From Centrapalus pauciflorus (taxonomy: Eukaryota > Streptophyta > Magnoliopsida > Asterales > Asteraceae): a stretch of DNA of 64,000 bases. Below are positions 38,480-48,964 of the stretch, piece after piece. Under the pieces are notes generated by a model, which made no database searches, was not told the origin of the DNA, and saw only the letters and a list, made by a program, of their open reading frames with translations. The stretch spans positions 630,001 to 694,000 of the forward strand of contig JAANYP010004253.1 in the NCBI GenBank assembly GCA_020465985.1, given 5' to 3'. Each line of letters starts with the position of its first letter. The first letter of the stretch is position 1. Both the position numbers and the translations under genes were made by a program.

Positions 38480-38492
38480 TGGTATCAAAGCC
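38480..38492 (+). other. Primer binding site, initiator-Met tRNA type
   Basis: TGGTATCAAAGCC lies two bases after the 5' LTR. It differs by one base from the standard plant copia site TGGTATCAGAGCC. Confidence 0.85.
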
Positions 38493-38938
38493 AGGTTATG
38501 GCTAAATTTGAGTGAATTTGATTCTGAATATGTAATTTTTCGAAGTACTGTTTCATAGAAAGTTTAAAAATTCGAATATCATTTTTGGATTTTGATTCTG
38601 TGGATGAAATGATTTGAATTTTGGATCGAAGGTGACGTTTTTGAGTGTGAATCTAATGAGATAAATCTCAAATTTTAATTCCAAACATACAAATTTTAAT
38701 TTGGAATTTTCAGATTTTTTTTTGAGAATATTGTGTTCTTCACGTTTTTGTCTATTTTTGGATTTTTAATCTAAAATTAGACAAAGTTGTTTAACAAAAG
38801 TTGTTTCTGTGTGAAAAACGCACACTCGATCATAATTTGAGGTCATTTGGTGAATTTTTTGTTGAAAATTGTGTTTTTAAACTTGATTTTTATCTGTTTC
38901 TTATCAAACTCGGGCAATACTGAACTCATAGTGTAAAT

Positions 38939-39284
38939 CGAGTTTTACAAAGAAGTCAATCGAGTTGATCAAAGAGTTATTCGAGAAAGTTTATGTTTTA
39001 TTCGAGTTGATTAAAGACTTATTCGAGAAAGGATATGTTTCATTCGAGTTTTATAAACTTATCACCCGAGAAAACATAAGTATCAATCGAGTTTGATCCT
39101 TTCATCATTCGAGTTTGATACTTCATCATTCGAGTTTCATCAAGCTTATTCGAGTTTCATTCTCTTTCAATCGAGTTTGATTGTGTTTCATTCGAGTTTC
39201 ACACTTAACCATCCGAGTTTAATACTTTATCATTCGAGTTTCATTACTCTTCACTCGAGTTGAGTCCTTATTCATTCGAGTTTC
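38939..39284 (+). repeat. 21 bp periodic TCGAG array in the leader
   Basis: Seventeen CGAG cores, mostly ATTCGAGTTT, begin at 38939, 38961, 38982, 39003, 39024, 39045, 39067, 39088, 39110, 39131, 39151, 39172, 39193, 39214, 39235, 39256 and 39277. Twelve of the sixteen intervals are exactly 21. The sequence between cores varies, and stops interrupt the reading frames, so it is not a coding repeat. Confidence 0.93.
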
Positions 39285-39628
39285 ATCATACTTTTGACTA
39301 TTTGACCTTAGCTGCTTAAATTGGTCATAACTTTTGACTGGAATATCGTTAGAAGGCCTACCATACGTCAAATCGAAGCTTGAAAAGAGATCTACATTTC
39401 TAGAACGGGCGTAGCCGGTTCGGTAAATTTTCGTGGCCCAATTCCACTCCAGAAAAAAGTTATGGGCATTTTTCTACAGAAAATCTAAAATTTCAACGTC
39501 AAAAAGTCAAATCAGAGCTGATTTTTAACAAATTAATCATTCAAGATTCAGTTTTATTCAATCAAGATTCATTCAAATTTTCATAAGTCCATAAAAGATC
39601 TTGGAAGTTCATTTTTCTGCAATTCATA

Positions 39629-40840
39629 ATGATGTTTGAACAATTTTCAAAGTCTGAGCTGATTGTCAAACTTACTGAATCTGAAAAGATTCGTAAGAAC
39701 AATTACGACATTCTCGTTCAGTTAAATACTGATAAACATTTGGCGTTACGTGACGTACAAATACTGAATGAAGAAATTCAAAACTTAAAAGAAAAACAAA
39801 ACTCTGAGAGTTGTGCTCATCAATTGAAAATATCTGAATTACTTAAAGAACTTGATGAGCTGAAACAAGAAAATTTTCAGAATGCAACTCAACTGAAATA
39901 TCTTTTGCCTGAAAGATCTGATCTTTACAAGAAAGTTCAGGATCTTGAAGATACACTTTGTAAGACAAAACCAACTGATCAGAATTGTATTTTAAACAAA
40001 AATGAAGAAATTTTTGCTCTTCAACAAGAGTTGTCTTTAACTAAAGATTTGATTGAGAAGGAAAGACATGAGTTCTTACTTAAAGAACAAGATTTTAAAT
40101 CAAAATCTGAATTGTTTGAAGATGAAAGACAAATGTTCTTAATCAAAGAACAATCTTTTAAATCTGATTACCAATCATTTGATCATGACAGAAATTCAAA
40201 TTTAGTCATTATCAAAAGTTTGGAAGATCAGATACTTCATCTTACAAAACAATTACATGTGTTTACTTCATCAACTGAGTCAAAGGTTAAGACCCCTTCT
40301 TCAGTGTGTTTAAAATCCAATGTTAATCACTCTGGTTTGTCTTCTGAAAGTGAAGTGAATCTAACTAACTCTGCTAAGTTTGATTCTTCTTCAGATCTTA
40401 AACTTAAGTATCTGTTAAAGATACACAGCGGCAAAGATAAAATTGTTGAACAACTTCCGGTCAAGATTTACACCGGTGAATCTTCGAAGTCAAATTTTCT
40501 TAAAGTTTCTGAAAATACTGGTCATTCTAATCAGAAAACATTTTCACAGAAAAATACCAAGTATTATCAGAAACAGGCAAGAACCGGACAGTTTTTCAAA
40601 AAGAAGAGTTCGCAAAAGTCTGATCATTCAAATTCAAGTTTCTTTAGAAATTCAGATATTCAATTTTCTCATACTCAAAGAAATTTGTTTTCTGCGTTTG
40701 AAAGAGAAGCTGATAGTTATAACATGCAATGGGTACCTAAACCCAAGTACAAGTGGGTACCAAAACCTGTTTTGAAATGGGTACCCAAGAGCGCTAACAA
40801 GTCTGGATCCAAATCTGTTTGGATACCAAAGACATCTTAA
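39629..40840 (+). CDS. Coiled-coil ORF of the non-autonomous retroelement
   Basis: A 403-residue frame from ATG at 39629 (a second ATG follows at once) to TAA at 40840. Residues about 1-215 are Lys/Glu/Leu-rich and look like a long coiled coil, with an imperfect internal repeat around HEFLLKEQDFKS (about 149-160) and QMFLIKEQSFKS (about 168-179). Residues 215-360 are Ser/Lys/Asn-rich and probably disordered. The tail repeats WVPK at 368, 376 and 384 and WIPK at 398. No CCHC zinc knuckle, protease or polymerase motif is visible. WVPK-type repeats are, to my memory, found between gag and protease in some plant copia polyproteins, so this is probably a gag-derived linker segment kept as a separate ORF. 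An RNA- or capsid-binding role is a guess. Confidence 0.7.
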   Translation: MMFEQFSKSELIVKLTESEKIRKNNYDILVQLNTDKHLALRDVQILNEEIQNLKEKQNSESCAHQLKISELLKELDELKQENFQNATQLKYLLPERSDLYKKVQDLEDTLCKTKPTDQNCILNKNEEIFALQQELSLTKDLIEKERHEFLLKEQDFKSKSELFEDERQMFLIKEQSFKSDYQSFDHDRNSNLVIIKSLEDQILHLTKQLHVFTSSTESKVKTPSSVCLKSNVNHSGLSSESEVNLTNSAKFDSSSDLKLKYLLKIHSGKDKIVEQLPVKIYTGESSKSNFLKVSENTGHSNQKTFSQKNTKYYQKQARTGQFFKKKSSQKSDHSNSSFFRNSDIQFSHTQRNLFSAFEREADSYNMQWVPKPKYKWVPKPVLKWVPKSANKSGSKSVWIPKTS

Positions 40841-40855
40841 ATTTTGCAGGTTATA

Positions 40856-41118
40856 GGTTTCTTATCATTTCAGATAAGAACCCGTTCTTCATTTCAAGAG
40901 GCTCTTGATTAATTCAGATCAAGACCCGTGCTTCAACTCAAGATGGTTTTTAGTTAATCTAGACTAAAACCCGTTCTTCAGTTCAATCATTTGGTTTCTA
41001 GTTCAATTCAGACTAGAACCCGGACTTCAATGAACCAGAGACAATGGTTTTCAGTTACTTCAGACTGAAACCCAAGCCTATGCGACAAACGGCTTCTAAT
41101 CACTTCAGATTAGAACCC
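40856..41118 (+). repeat. Six tandem hairpins with covarying stems
   Basis: The first hairpin starts 16 bases after the ORF stop. Each reads GGY + 7 nt arm + 8-9 nt loop (usually ending TTCAG) + complementary arm + CCC. Left and right arms: TTCTTAT/ATAAGAA (40856-40882), TCTTGAT/ATCAAGA (40900-40927), TTTTAGT/ACTAAAA (40945-40972), TTCTAGT/ACTAGAA (40993-41021), TTTCAGT/ACTGAAA (41046-41073), TTCTAAT/ATTAGAA (41091-41118). Five of seven arm positions vary and every change is compensated on the other arm. Confidence 0.9.
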
Positions 41119-43072
41119 GAGTCTGAAAGACAAATATTTCTGGAATTCCTGCCCTGAATTCAACTCTGAAGCTGCATTGATTTAGAGGGAGTTTTATTAT
41201 TATAATTTTTTGCTCCTGATTTCATTTCTATGAGTTGACTACCTGTGTTTGCTTATTTACAGGGGGAGTTTCAGACATTCTTTGACGATGACATTTTTTC
41301 AAAAACTGTGTGATTTTTCACGAAAATATTTGATTCACACATAAAAAGAAGTTTTGAGCTGAAAAGAAATATTTGTTTGATTCTCTGAATATATCATTGA
41401 GATTAATTGATCTAATCTCTTTGATTTTCATAATCTCATTTCTTCTGAGATTCTCTTTGTTATAACTCTTCCAATTTATACTGGATTCTCCTGTTATCTC
41501 CCATGTGCTAATTCTTTCAAGAAAATCTTATTCTTTTCATATCATATATCAGATTTTCCATTTCATTCTGATATCTCCCAAAATTATCTGCATATCATCT
41601 CCAATACCATATAAGTTGGATTTCATCATATCTCATGACGTTTCAAAGCTGAAAATCTTTCTGCTGACTCCAATTATGCACCAATCTGAGTGATAGGCAT
41701 AAATATCGCTTCAATGGTCTAACCAGAACCGGAAGACCTACCCAAGGAGCAAACCATCTATAGTTTGTGTGGGTGAGGGTTCTTTAGGTTTATTAGTTGA
41801 GAAGTGTCAGTTATCACGGGATACTGACAGGGTCGAGCAGAGGTAAAATGTAAATGAGAGGTATATTAAAAGGTGATGGTGGTGCATCAGATCATGCTTT
41901 TCGTATAAAGCTGACTGAATTTAATTCTGAAAAGTGAGCCGGAGGGAGCTAGGTTGAAAAATGCTGAGAGCTGAGAGTTGATAAAGGATTTGAAGAAAAG
42001 ATAATCCTATCCTACACTGTGTCTGCTGTGTAAACCACATAATCTATCAAGCCCTAGGCGACTTGATATTGAAAAAGACGTCATGGACCCAGTGACGCAT
42101 GCACTTAACCCCACCAACTACTCAGTTATCTCTCAAAAGATTTTTGTTTCAATAATCACGGAGATATAACACATTTCTATCGATATATCATTTGGATATT
42201 ATTGATATTGAAACAAGGAAGACAGTTGCTCCGGTCTCCAATTTCATTTGATGCACATTGTGTCTAGAGCTGATTATATACACTTTTAGGACACATCGAG
42301 TCTATCAGTCTGCGTGACTATAAACTGCTAGTTCAAAGTGACTAAGCCGGAACAAATAAGAGTGATTCTTTAATGATAAAGGATTTCACGATGACTATTT
42401 GGAAATCCTACCAGTGTTAACATCACGCCAGCGCTGAAAGTAGGTCACATAGATTTTGTCTATTGTGCAAACAGGAATCCTATGTGGACCTGGACTTGTT
42501 TTCTCACAAAATGAATGTGTTTCATTTTCCCCAAAGTTGTAAAGCTTTGTTTTGTTCTAAAAAGATATAATATCAATTCGAGGGGGAGTGAACTTTTTGA
42601 GGGGGTGAGATAAATCTGTTTTGTATAGGGGGAGAGATGTCAGTTTAAGGGGGAGAAAATCAATTTGTAATAATTTCTGAGTTGTAATTGTTGTTGTATT
42701 TCTTCTACTGTAATTTCATTGAATTAATGTTTCTGAAGTTTTTGCATGATGTTCATAATTTTTTATGATCATCATGAGGGGGAGAAAAGCTGAATTTCAG
42801 AAACAACTGTTGAGTAGTTTGAAATCAACTGAAGGCAATTACTACATCATCTCAAGACAATTGATCAAGGAAGAGATTTAAAAGCTATTCATGATCCAAG
42901 GGGGAGTGTCCTTACAAGAAAAGAGAAGATCAGAATAGAAGAGATGTTAAGATTAGAGTGAGACAATAAAGAAGAAGATTCAGAGATCGAAGAGAAGGTG
43001 CAAGAAAAGTTTCAAGAAAGAATGTTCAAGTTCCCTACAATGTACTTTAATTTGAAAATTGATTTCATCTCT

Positions 43073-43083
43073 AAGGGGGAGAT
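43073..43083 (+). other. Polypurine tract
   Basis: AAGGGGGAGAT lies directly against the 3' LTR, as needed for plus-strand priming. At least six similar GGGGGAG or GGGGGTGAG boxes occur upstream between 41261 and 42906. Confidence 0.8.
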
Positions 43084-43384
43084 TGTTGGGTACAAATTTA
43101 TATAGAGTTGTAATCAATTTTATTGTAAAAGTTCAGGGGTTGTTTGTGTAAATCCTCAATACTTTGTATTGTGTATAAATAGGAGTGTATGTGTGCTGTT
43201 ATAAGAGGAATCTCAGATTACACAAAAATACACGGCTGGAATTAGAGAGAAAAAGTGTTGTGCAAGTCACCAAGAACATCAATGTAATATTTCTCTCTTT
43301 AATCATTCAATATAATGTGTTGGATTGATAATTGTTCATATGAATTGTTCTATATGATTGAATTGCATGAAAAATGAATTCACA
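43084..43384 (+). repeat. 3' LTR of the non-autonomous element
   Basis: 301 bp. I read it as identical to the 5' LTR by eye over its whole length. It is followed by AATGGTTTTGGG, host LTR sequence with no copy of the 5' flank. Confidence 0.93.
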
Positions 43385-43655
43385 AATGGTTTTGGGTTTC
43401 ATATACATATATATAGAGAAGTGTATGTAAAAGAGGTTGGATGATGATGATGTTTAAGCATCCATGCACAATCATTTTATTTTATTTTTTATTTTTTTTT
43501 ATACACTATATTCATTTATGCATTTAATAGTTTCTTTTATATATATATATATATATCAAGAATATGATGGTGATTTAAATCATGTTTTCTCGAATAAATA
43601 TTTAAATTAAACGACTAAAATTAAATTAATTACCTCAAAATTAACGGGTGTTACA

Positions 43656-43710
<55 letters not shown>
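43656..43710. repeat. (AAT)n microsatellite
   Basis: About 18 AAT units between the gypsy-type LTR and the inner edge of the right MULE terminal repeat. The left MULE arm has a shorter (ATT)n tract at the mirrored position (about 33747-33770). Confidence 0.93.
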
Positions 43711-43711
<1 letters not shown>

Positions 43712-44134
43712 AAATGAAAATAATAATAAAAATTACAAAAAAGATCCTTTATCCTTAAAAAGACGAAAATGTCATTGACCTAACACAGACATTTAACGGA
43801 TTCTGTTAGAAAGGACCTTAAATGCAACTTTTTGGTACATAAAACACCCAAATTGCAACGTTTTCGAAAAAAAGGACGATAACTGCATTTTGGGGATAGT
43901 TAAAAGACCATTTATGCAATTAACTCAATTATTAATTTTCAAACTTTATAAAACAAATGAAAAGAATTACTATTTTATGTATTTTAATAAATTTGTTAGT
44001 TATAAATTTATATATGTTAATTAATATAAACTGATATACTAGTTTATATATAAAATAATATTTATGTTTACACCTTATAAAGTTTATTGAAGTTAAAAAA
44101 TGTTATGAGACAGGTTCTTATCATTTTTTTATTT

Positions 44135-44622
44135 GAGTTAACTACCATTTTAATCATCTAACTTTTAGTTTTTTTGATTTAGCTATTATATTATTTTTTG
44201 TTCTGATTTAACCATCTTAATCTGAAAATCAAATGATCAACATAGTACTTAATCTTTTTTATTTTTCATTCAATACTTTTTGTATTATGTGTATTTATTT
44301 TAAGAATTAAATACCATTTTGACCATTCAACTTTTAGATTTTTTTCTATTTAACCACTAAACTATATTTTGTCATTATTTAGCCACTAAACTAATTTTTC
44401 TATACACATTTAGCCATTATTTTTTTTACTGATTTAACCATAGAAAATTGTTTCGATTTGACCACTAAACTATCATATTTTGCACCGGTTTAACCAGGTT
44501 TTGTTTATATTCCGTAAATTAGAACATTAAAGTAATGTTTAGTTGCTAAATCAGGACAAAAATACTTCAATGGCTAAATGAGACAAATCTGAAAGTTGGA
44601 TGGTCAAAATGATAGTTAACCC
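44135..44622. mobile_element. Degenerate, possibly composite MULE-type element
   Basis: Left GAGTTAACTACCATTTTAATC and right (complemented) GGGTTAACTATCATTTTG match the family of 44887-45183. A second internal terminus, GAATTAAATACCATTTTGAC at about 44304, suggests one copy inside another. No clean target duplication. Confidence 0.5.
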
Positions 44623-44886
44623 TAATTTTTATCCATAGATATGATAAGGTTTAAATTAGATTTATGATTCATATTAATAAGTACTTCAAAATATTTTCAT
44701 AAACGTATAAATATTTTTTTAATAAAAAGTACTGTGTTTTTTTATTAATTTTTCTACTTTTTATATATTTGATATAATACTATTTATATAATGTGTATTT
44801 TTAATACATTTTTTATACATATAATATAAATTCTTAATTACATATAGAAATATATATAGCTAAGATAAAATTTAAGTTTAAATTTA

Positions 44887-45183
44887 GGGTTAAATATCAT
44901 TTTAACCATCCAACTTTCAGTTTTCTTTATTTAGCCACTAAAATAGATTTAGCCACTGAACTATATTTTGTATATATATTTAGCCACTAAACTTTCGTTT
45001 TACCGATTTAACCACTGAAAATTGTTCCGATTTAGCCACTAAACTATCATATTTTGTACCGATTTAGCCATTAGTTTATTCATTTATCCCAAAATAGGAC
45101 ACTAAACAAATCAGGACAAAAAAGTAGTTTAGTGGCTAAGGAGACAAATTTAAAAGTTAAATGGTCAAAATGATATTTGACTC
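44887..45183. mobile_element. Short MULE-type element
   Basis: Ends GGGTTAAATATCATTTTAAC and, complemented, GAGTCAAATATCATTTTGAC. A perfect 9 bp duplication TTAAATTTA flanks it (44878-44886 and 45184-45192). Length 297 bp, no ORF. Confidence 0.88.
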
Positions 45184-45192
45184 TTAAATTTA

Positions 45193-46844
45193 TTTATGAT
45201 TCATATTAATAAACACATAAAATATGACATATAAACATAAAAAAATTTAATCAGATAAACACATAAAATTTGATGTGACGAGAAAACGACATATTGCAAA
45301 TTCGATTATGCTTTGTCATACATAAAGATAATATTGAACCAAAATTGGTTAATGAGCATCATTTATAACTCTATGTGTTGTCCATTTATTGATTGAACAA
45401 CTACTATTTATAGTATTATTGTTTTACTTTGTTGTCCGAATTTGGTAGTCTTTTCGATCGTTAGGTTTGCGCAAACGATTTTTCATGTCAATGTCTTGTC
45501 TTTGTGGTTTTTGGTTTTGAAACTTGGATTTTTTGTTTATTTTAGGTTATGAATATTAGAATTCTGGTGTGTTTAGTTATCCAAAATTTTCAAAGTTTTC
45601 ATCCCATTTTTTAAAGAAAATGAAAACTTGTTACTTAACAACAATTTCATAAATTTTCATTTCACTTTTTAAAATGTCACTTTTCATACTCTCTCTTACT
45701 TTTCTATCACCTATCCTATTTTTCTTATTCTATAATCACCCATTTTATTTTTCTTAAAACTAAAAATTCATTATCTAAACAAGTTTTCACTTTTATAGAA
45801 ATCCTTATTTTTTTCTGAAAACTATAACTTGAAAACTGAAATTGAAAAATGACTAGTTTTCGTTAACTAAACGCAAAAAAATTTGCTATTTGCATTTGAA
45901 TTTTCTTTTTTGAAAGGCTAAACACCAGGGTTGGTACTGAGTTATTTTACGTGCAGAACGAGATAGAAAAATAATGCACTTTAAAAAATTTAAATATACA
46001 ACATACTTTATCAATAGCGATCTTGAACAAATTTAAACAACTAACAAGTTGTACGTATAAAAAGACAGTATTTGAATAAGTGTCTTTTCTTTCTTTTCTT
46101 TTCTTCTTCTTCGTGTTATTTACTCAAGAGTCAACACAAATATGAGTTCATATATCTACACCTACAAATTAAAGGAATAAAGGCCCAATGAATAAGTTAA
46201 TTAGAAAGACTAAACACCCTCAAAAACCAATGCATCAACTACTTTGGTTTTCTTGTTACAACCTACAATGACCAAACAATTAAAAGGCAAGATGCTCTGG
46301 CATTTTTTAATTTGAAGTAGCTATAAATCAATGTTAGATCACCAAAAAAATATTCACTTTCAACATCAATGTAAGTGTGCATTTTCTATATATATGTGGT
46401 ATGTGTTTGTATATATTTATGTATGAGACAAATAGTGTTTTATAAAAGATAAGTAAATAAATAAAAATAGGCTAATATAGTTTTAGCTGGTTAAAACATT
46501 TCCTTATATGAGAGATGTATCGTGTTTGAAGCTCACCAAATGCAAAAGTTTAAAGTTTTTTTTTATATTAAAAGCAGAAATAGAAAAAAAGAAATCAAGG
46601 ATTGGTCTGTGAATCGACTCGGTTTGGACAGATTGAAGGGCTGCTCTAGGACCGATCAACGACTAAAACAGAGGATTGACCCGGACCACCAGATCGGACC
46701 GGACCAGATCACTTCGTGCTAGGACCGGTCTTGAACAGGTTCGGTCCATCCTGTCCCGAACATGATCGGTCCGACCTGTCCAAACCGGTTTTAAATGTTC
46801 ATCTCTAATTTCAACCAATGTTTCAATTTTAACCGTAATTGATT
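45193..46844. other. Intergenic, no gene seen; two element relics
   Basis: At 45564-45888, GTGTTTAGTTATCC faces GTTAACTAAACGC, a probable inverted-repeat element without a clear duplication. At about 46590-46808 a CCGGACC-rich tract ends GTTCATCTCTA, matching the right end of the hAT family at 3162-3851, but its left end is missing. Confidence 0.45.
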
Positions 46845-47554
46845 GGGTTAATATTGATAAAACCCAATCAACTTTTTCTCATTTTCTCAATTAAGTCTCT
46901 AAACTTTTTTCCAATTGTTTAAATCGCTTGACTATGTTTGTTTTATTCAAAAGTATATAATTTTGACTGACTACCGAATTATTCGGTAAAATACAACTAA
47001 TAAATTTAAAAGTTCAATAACTTAATCACTAAAATATGAAAAGATGATGGGTATTTTACAGCATTAATCAAGTGAAAAAACTAATGTGATGTTTGGTTCG
47101 TGGATTTCCTGTGATTCACTGGGATTTGCAATTAAAACCCTATATTTGTTTCACAGACTTTAATGAGGATTTTAAATCTCAGGATTTCTTAAATCCTTTC
47201 ATTCTTTGTTATTTAAAAACCCAACCTCCCCCTAGGATTTTAAATCCCAATTAACTTGCATTATTCGGATTAACAAAATTTTTCTTAAATGATAATGCAG
47301 ATTCTTTGACAAAATCCTAATAAATGCAAATGCTGTATAATGTAAATCAATTGACAAAATGCAAATCGCAGAGGAAAATAATCTGCAAACCAAACGCCTC
47401 CTAAGATTACTTGTTTGGTAACCGACCAAAACATGTCAAATATACACTTTTGAATAAAACAAAAATAGTTTAGAGACTTAAACAATTAAAAAAAAAAGTT
47501 TATGGACTTAATCACGAAAATAAAGAAATTTAGTGGGTTTTTTCAATATTACCA
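46845..47554. mobile_element. MULE-type element carrying Tourist-like element C
   Basis: The left end GGGTTAATATTGATAAAACC faces a right end that complements to TGGTAATATTGAAAAAACCC. The flanks TAATTGATT (46836-46844) and TAATTAATT (47555-47563) match at 8 of 9. It is the same family as 48318-48634. The Tourist-like insert supplies 317 of its 710 bp. Confidence 0.8.
47085..47401. mobile_element. Tourist-like element C
   Basis: Ends TGTGATGTTTGGTTCGTGG and, complemented, GGAGGCGTTTGGTTTGCAG, with TAA flanks at 47082-47084 and 47402-47404. Subfamily of B and D. Confidence 0.82.
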
Positions 47555-48317
47555 TAATTAATTCATACTTTGATCTTTATTTTCATTAATATTGTGTACT
47601 TCTTTTCTTTCTATTGATAATTATATTTTACTTTTTTGTTTACATTTGATAGTTATTTTCTTTATTTTGGCTTTTAATCAATAATTTGTTTACATGCATA
47701 AGCCAAAATCGTGTCTATCAATTTCTTCTATTCAAAATTTTGTTTATCAAATTCAGCTTTTGATTTTAATCTAAACTTTGGTTTTGGAAATCAAAGTTTA
47801 AATTTTGAGGTAGGTATTCATTTTGATAAAAAGAAAAAAAGTTACTACAATTTTTTTTTAAAACTTTAGGTATTGATTATTTATATTTTCAATTTTCAAA
47901 GGTATTCTAAAACTGATTGGATTGACAACTTATGAAAAAATTGACTAGACTTAAACACGCCGTGAAAATAAATATGTAAAAAAGCAAGTCGACATGATTT
48001 TCATAGAAAAACCTGTTAATATAAATATGATAACCTGAAGCCCAATCCGATTGACATACGTACATTGATTAACAAATTATTTATTCAAAAATAAAAAAGT
48101 GCATACATAACTATCAAATAAAAACCAAAATAAAAGTGTAACTATCAAATGGAATCAAAAAACAATTTAAACATAGTTTTTATATATTCTCTTATAATAA
48201 ATCTGATAAATCTTTAAAATATATAAATATTATGTTATCATCAATTAAAATATCAAAATGTTTTAATTAAAATATATAAAAATAACCCGGTTTACTGATT
48301 ATAATACTTATTTAAAA

Positions 48318-48634
48318 AGGTTAATATCGAAAACCCCTATAAACTTTCTTTAGTTTTGTAATTAAGTCCCTAACCTTTTTTTCCGATTGTTTAAGTCTCT
48401 TAACTATTTTTGTCTTATTCAAAAAACTCACTATCCTTACATGTTTTTAGCGATTAAGTACCTAAACTTTATGTTTTATTGATTGCGTTTTACCTACTCA
48501 TCCAGTAGCCGGTCAAAAATATATATTTTTGAATAATACAAAAATAATTTCGGGACTTATACAATCGGGAAAAAAGTTTAGGGACTTAATCGTGAAAATG
48601 AGAAAAGTTTATAGGGTTTTTTCAATATTAACCC
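48318..48634. mobile_element. Short MULE-type element upstream of ALMT
   Basis: Ends AGGTTAATATCGAAAACCCC and, complemented, GGGTTAATATTGAAAAAACC. A perfect 9 bp duplication TATTTAAAA flanks it (48309-48317 and 48635-48643). It sits about 330 bp before the ALMT start codon. Confidence 0.87.
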
Positions 48635-48964
48635 TATTTAAAATAATAAATTTTATCAATTTTTATTTTATTTTAAAAACAATAATTATATTAATTTTTT
48701 CGATTTGAATGTTGATCGGTTAGTTTGACTACCATACCTACTACAAAGTTGTACGAATGAATTGATGTGATTCCATAGAAAGCGATTTGGTGGGTACCCG
48801 GCACTCATCTTTCCTCCAAGTCATCGACATGTTCGTGTCATTGTGTTCAAAGTTCAAACGCATCAACTTGAATGATTTTGCACAGAAATTGCTGCTTTTA
48901 TCTTCATCAACAACTGCTATTTCACTCGATATCCACAGGTTTTGTGCTCACCAACCTTATAGAA

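Larger units (their letters stand above)
38177..43384 (+). mobile_element. Non-autonomous copia-type LTR retroelement, very young
   Basis: Two LTRs of 301 bp, which I read as identical (TGTTGGGTAC...ATTCACA), bound a 4.6 kb interior. It holds an initiator-Met-type primer site, a 1.1 kb leader with a 21 bp array, one 403-codon ORF, six hairpins, 2.2 kb of non-coding sequence with repeated polypurine boxes, and a polypurine tract. There is no protease, integrase or reverse transcriptase, so mobility would need a helper element. Direct target duplications are absent. Confidence 0.88.
35715..43655. mobile_element. Ty3/gypsy-type solo LTR (about 2.7 kb) split by a copia-type element
   Basis: Left end TGAAACACCC and right end GGGTGTTACA form the short LTR inverted ends. 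A 5 bp duplication AATAA flanks it (35710-35714 and 43656-43660), although the right flank is an (AAT)n tract, which weakens it. The interior has AAACCCTAAtCC and CCGCCGCCG-rich leader-like sequence (37380-37830). No PBS or second LTR is seen, so it is read as a solo LTR interrupted from about 38162 to 43384. Confidence 0.6.
33545..43926. mobile_element. 10.4 kb Mutator-like element with nested insertions
   Basis: The left 33545-33770 aligns base for base with the reverse complement of about 43700-43926 (start GAGTTAATTG; shared GCAGTTATCGTC, CTAACAGAATCCGTTAAATG). A perfect 9 bp target duplication AATTATTAA flanks the ends (33536-33544 and 43927-43935). This is the Mutator-like signature. 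Removing the nested gypsy-type LTR (35715-43655) and Tourist-like element E leaves about 1.4 kb, including a GC-rich segment (33860-34310) unlike the surrounding AT-rich DNA. No MURA-type transposase was found, so it would depend on one supplied elsewhere. Confidence 0.85.
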
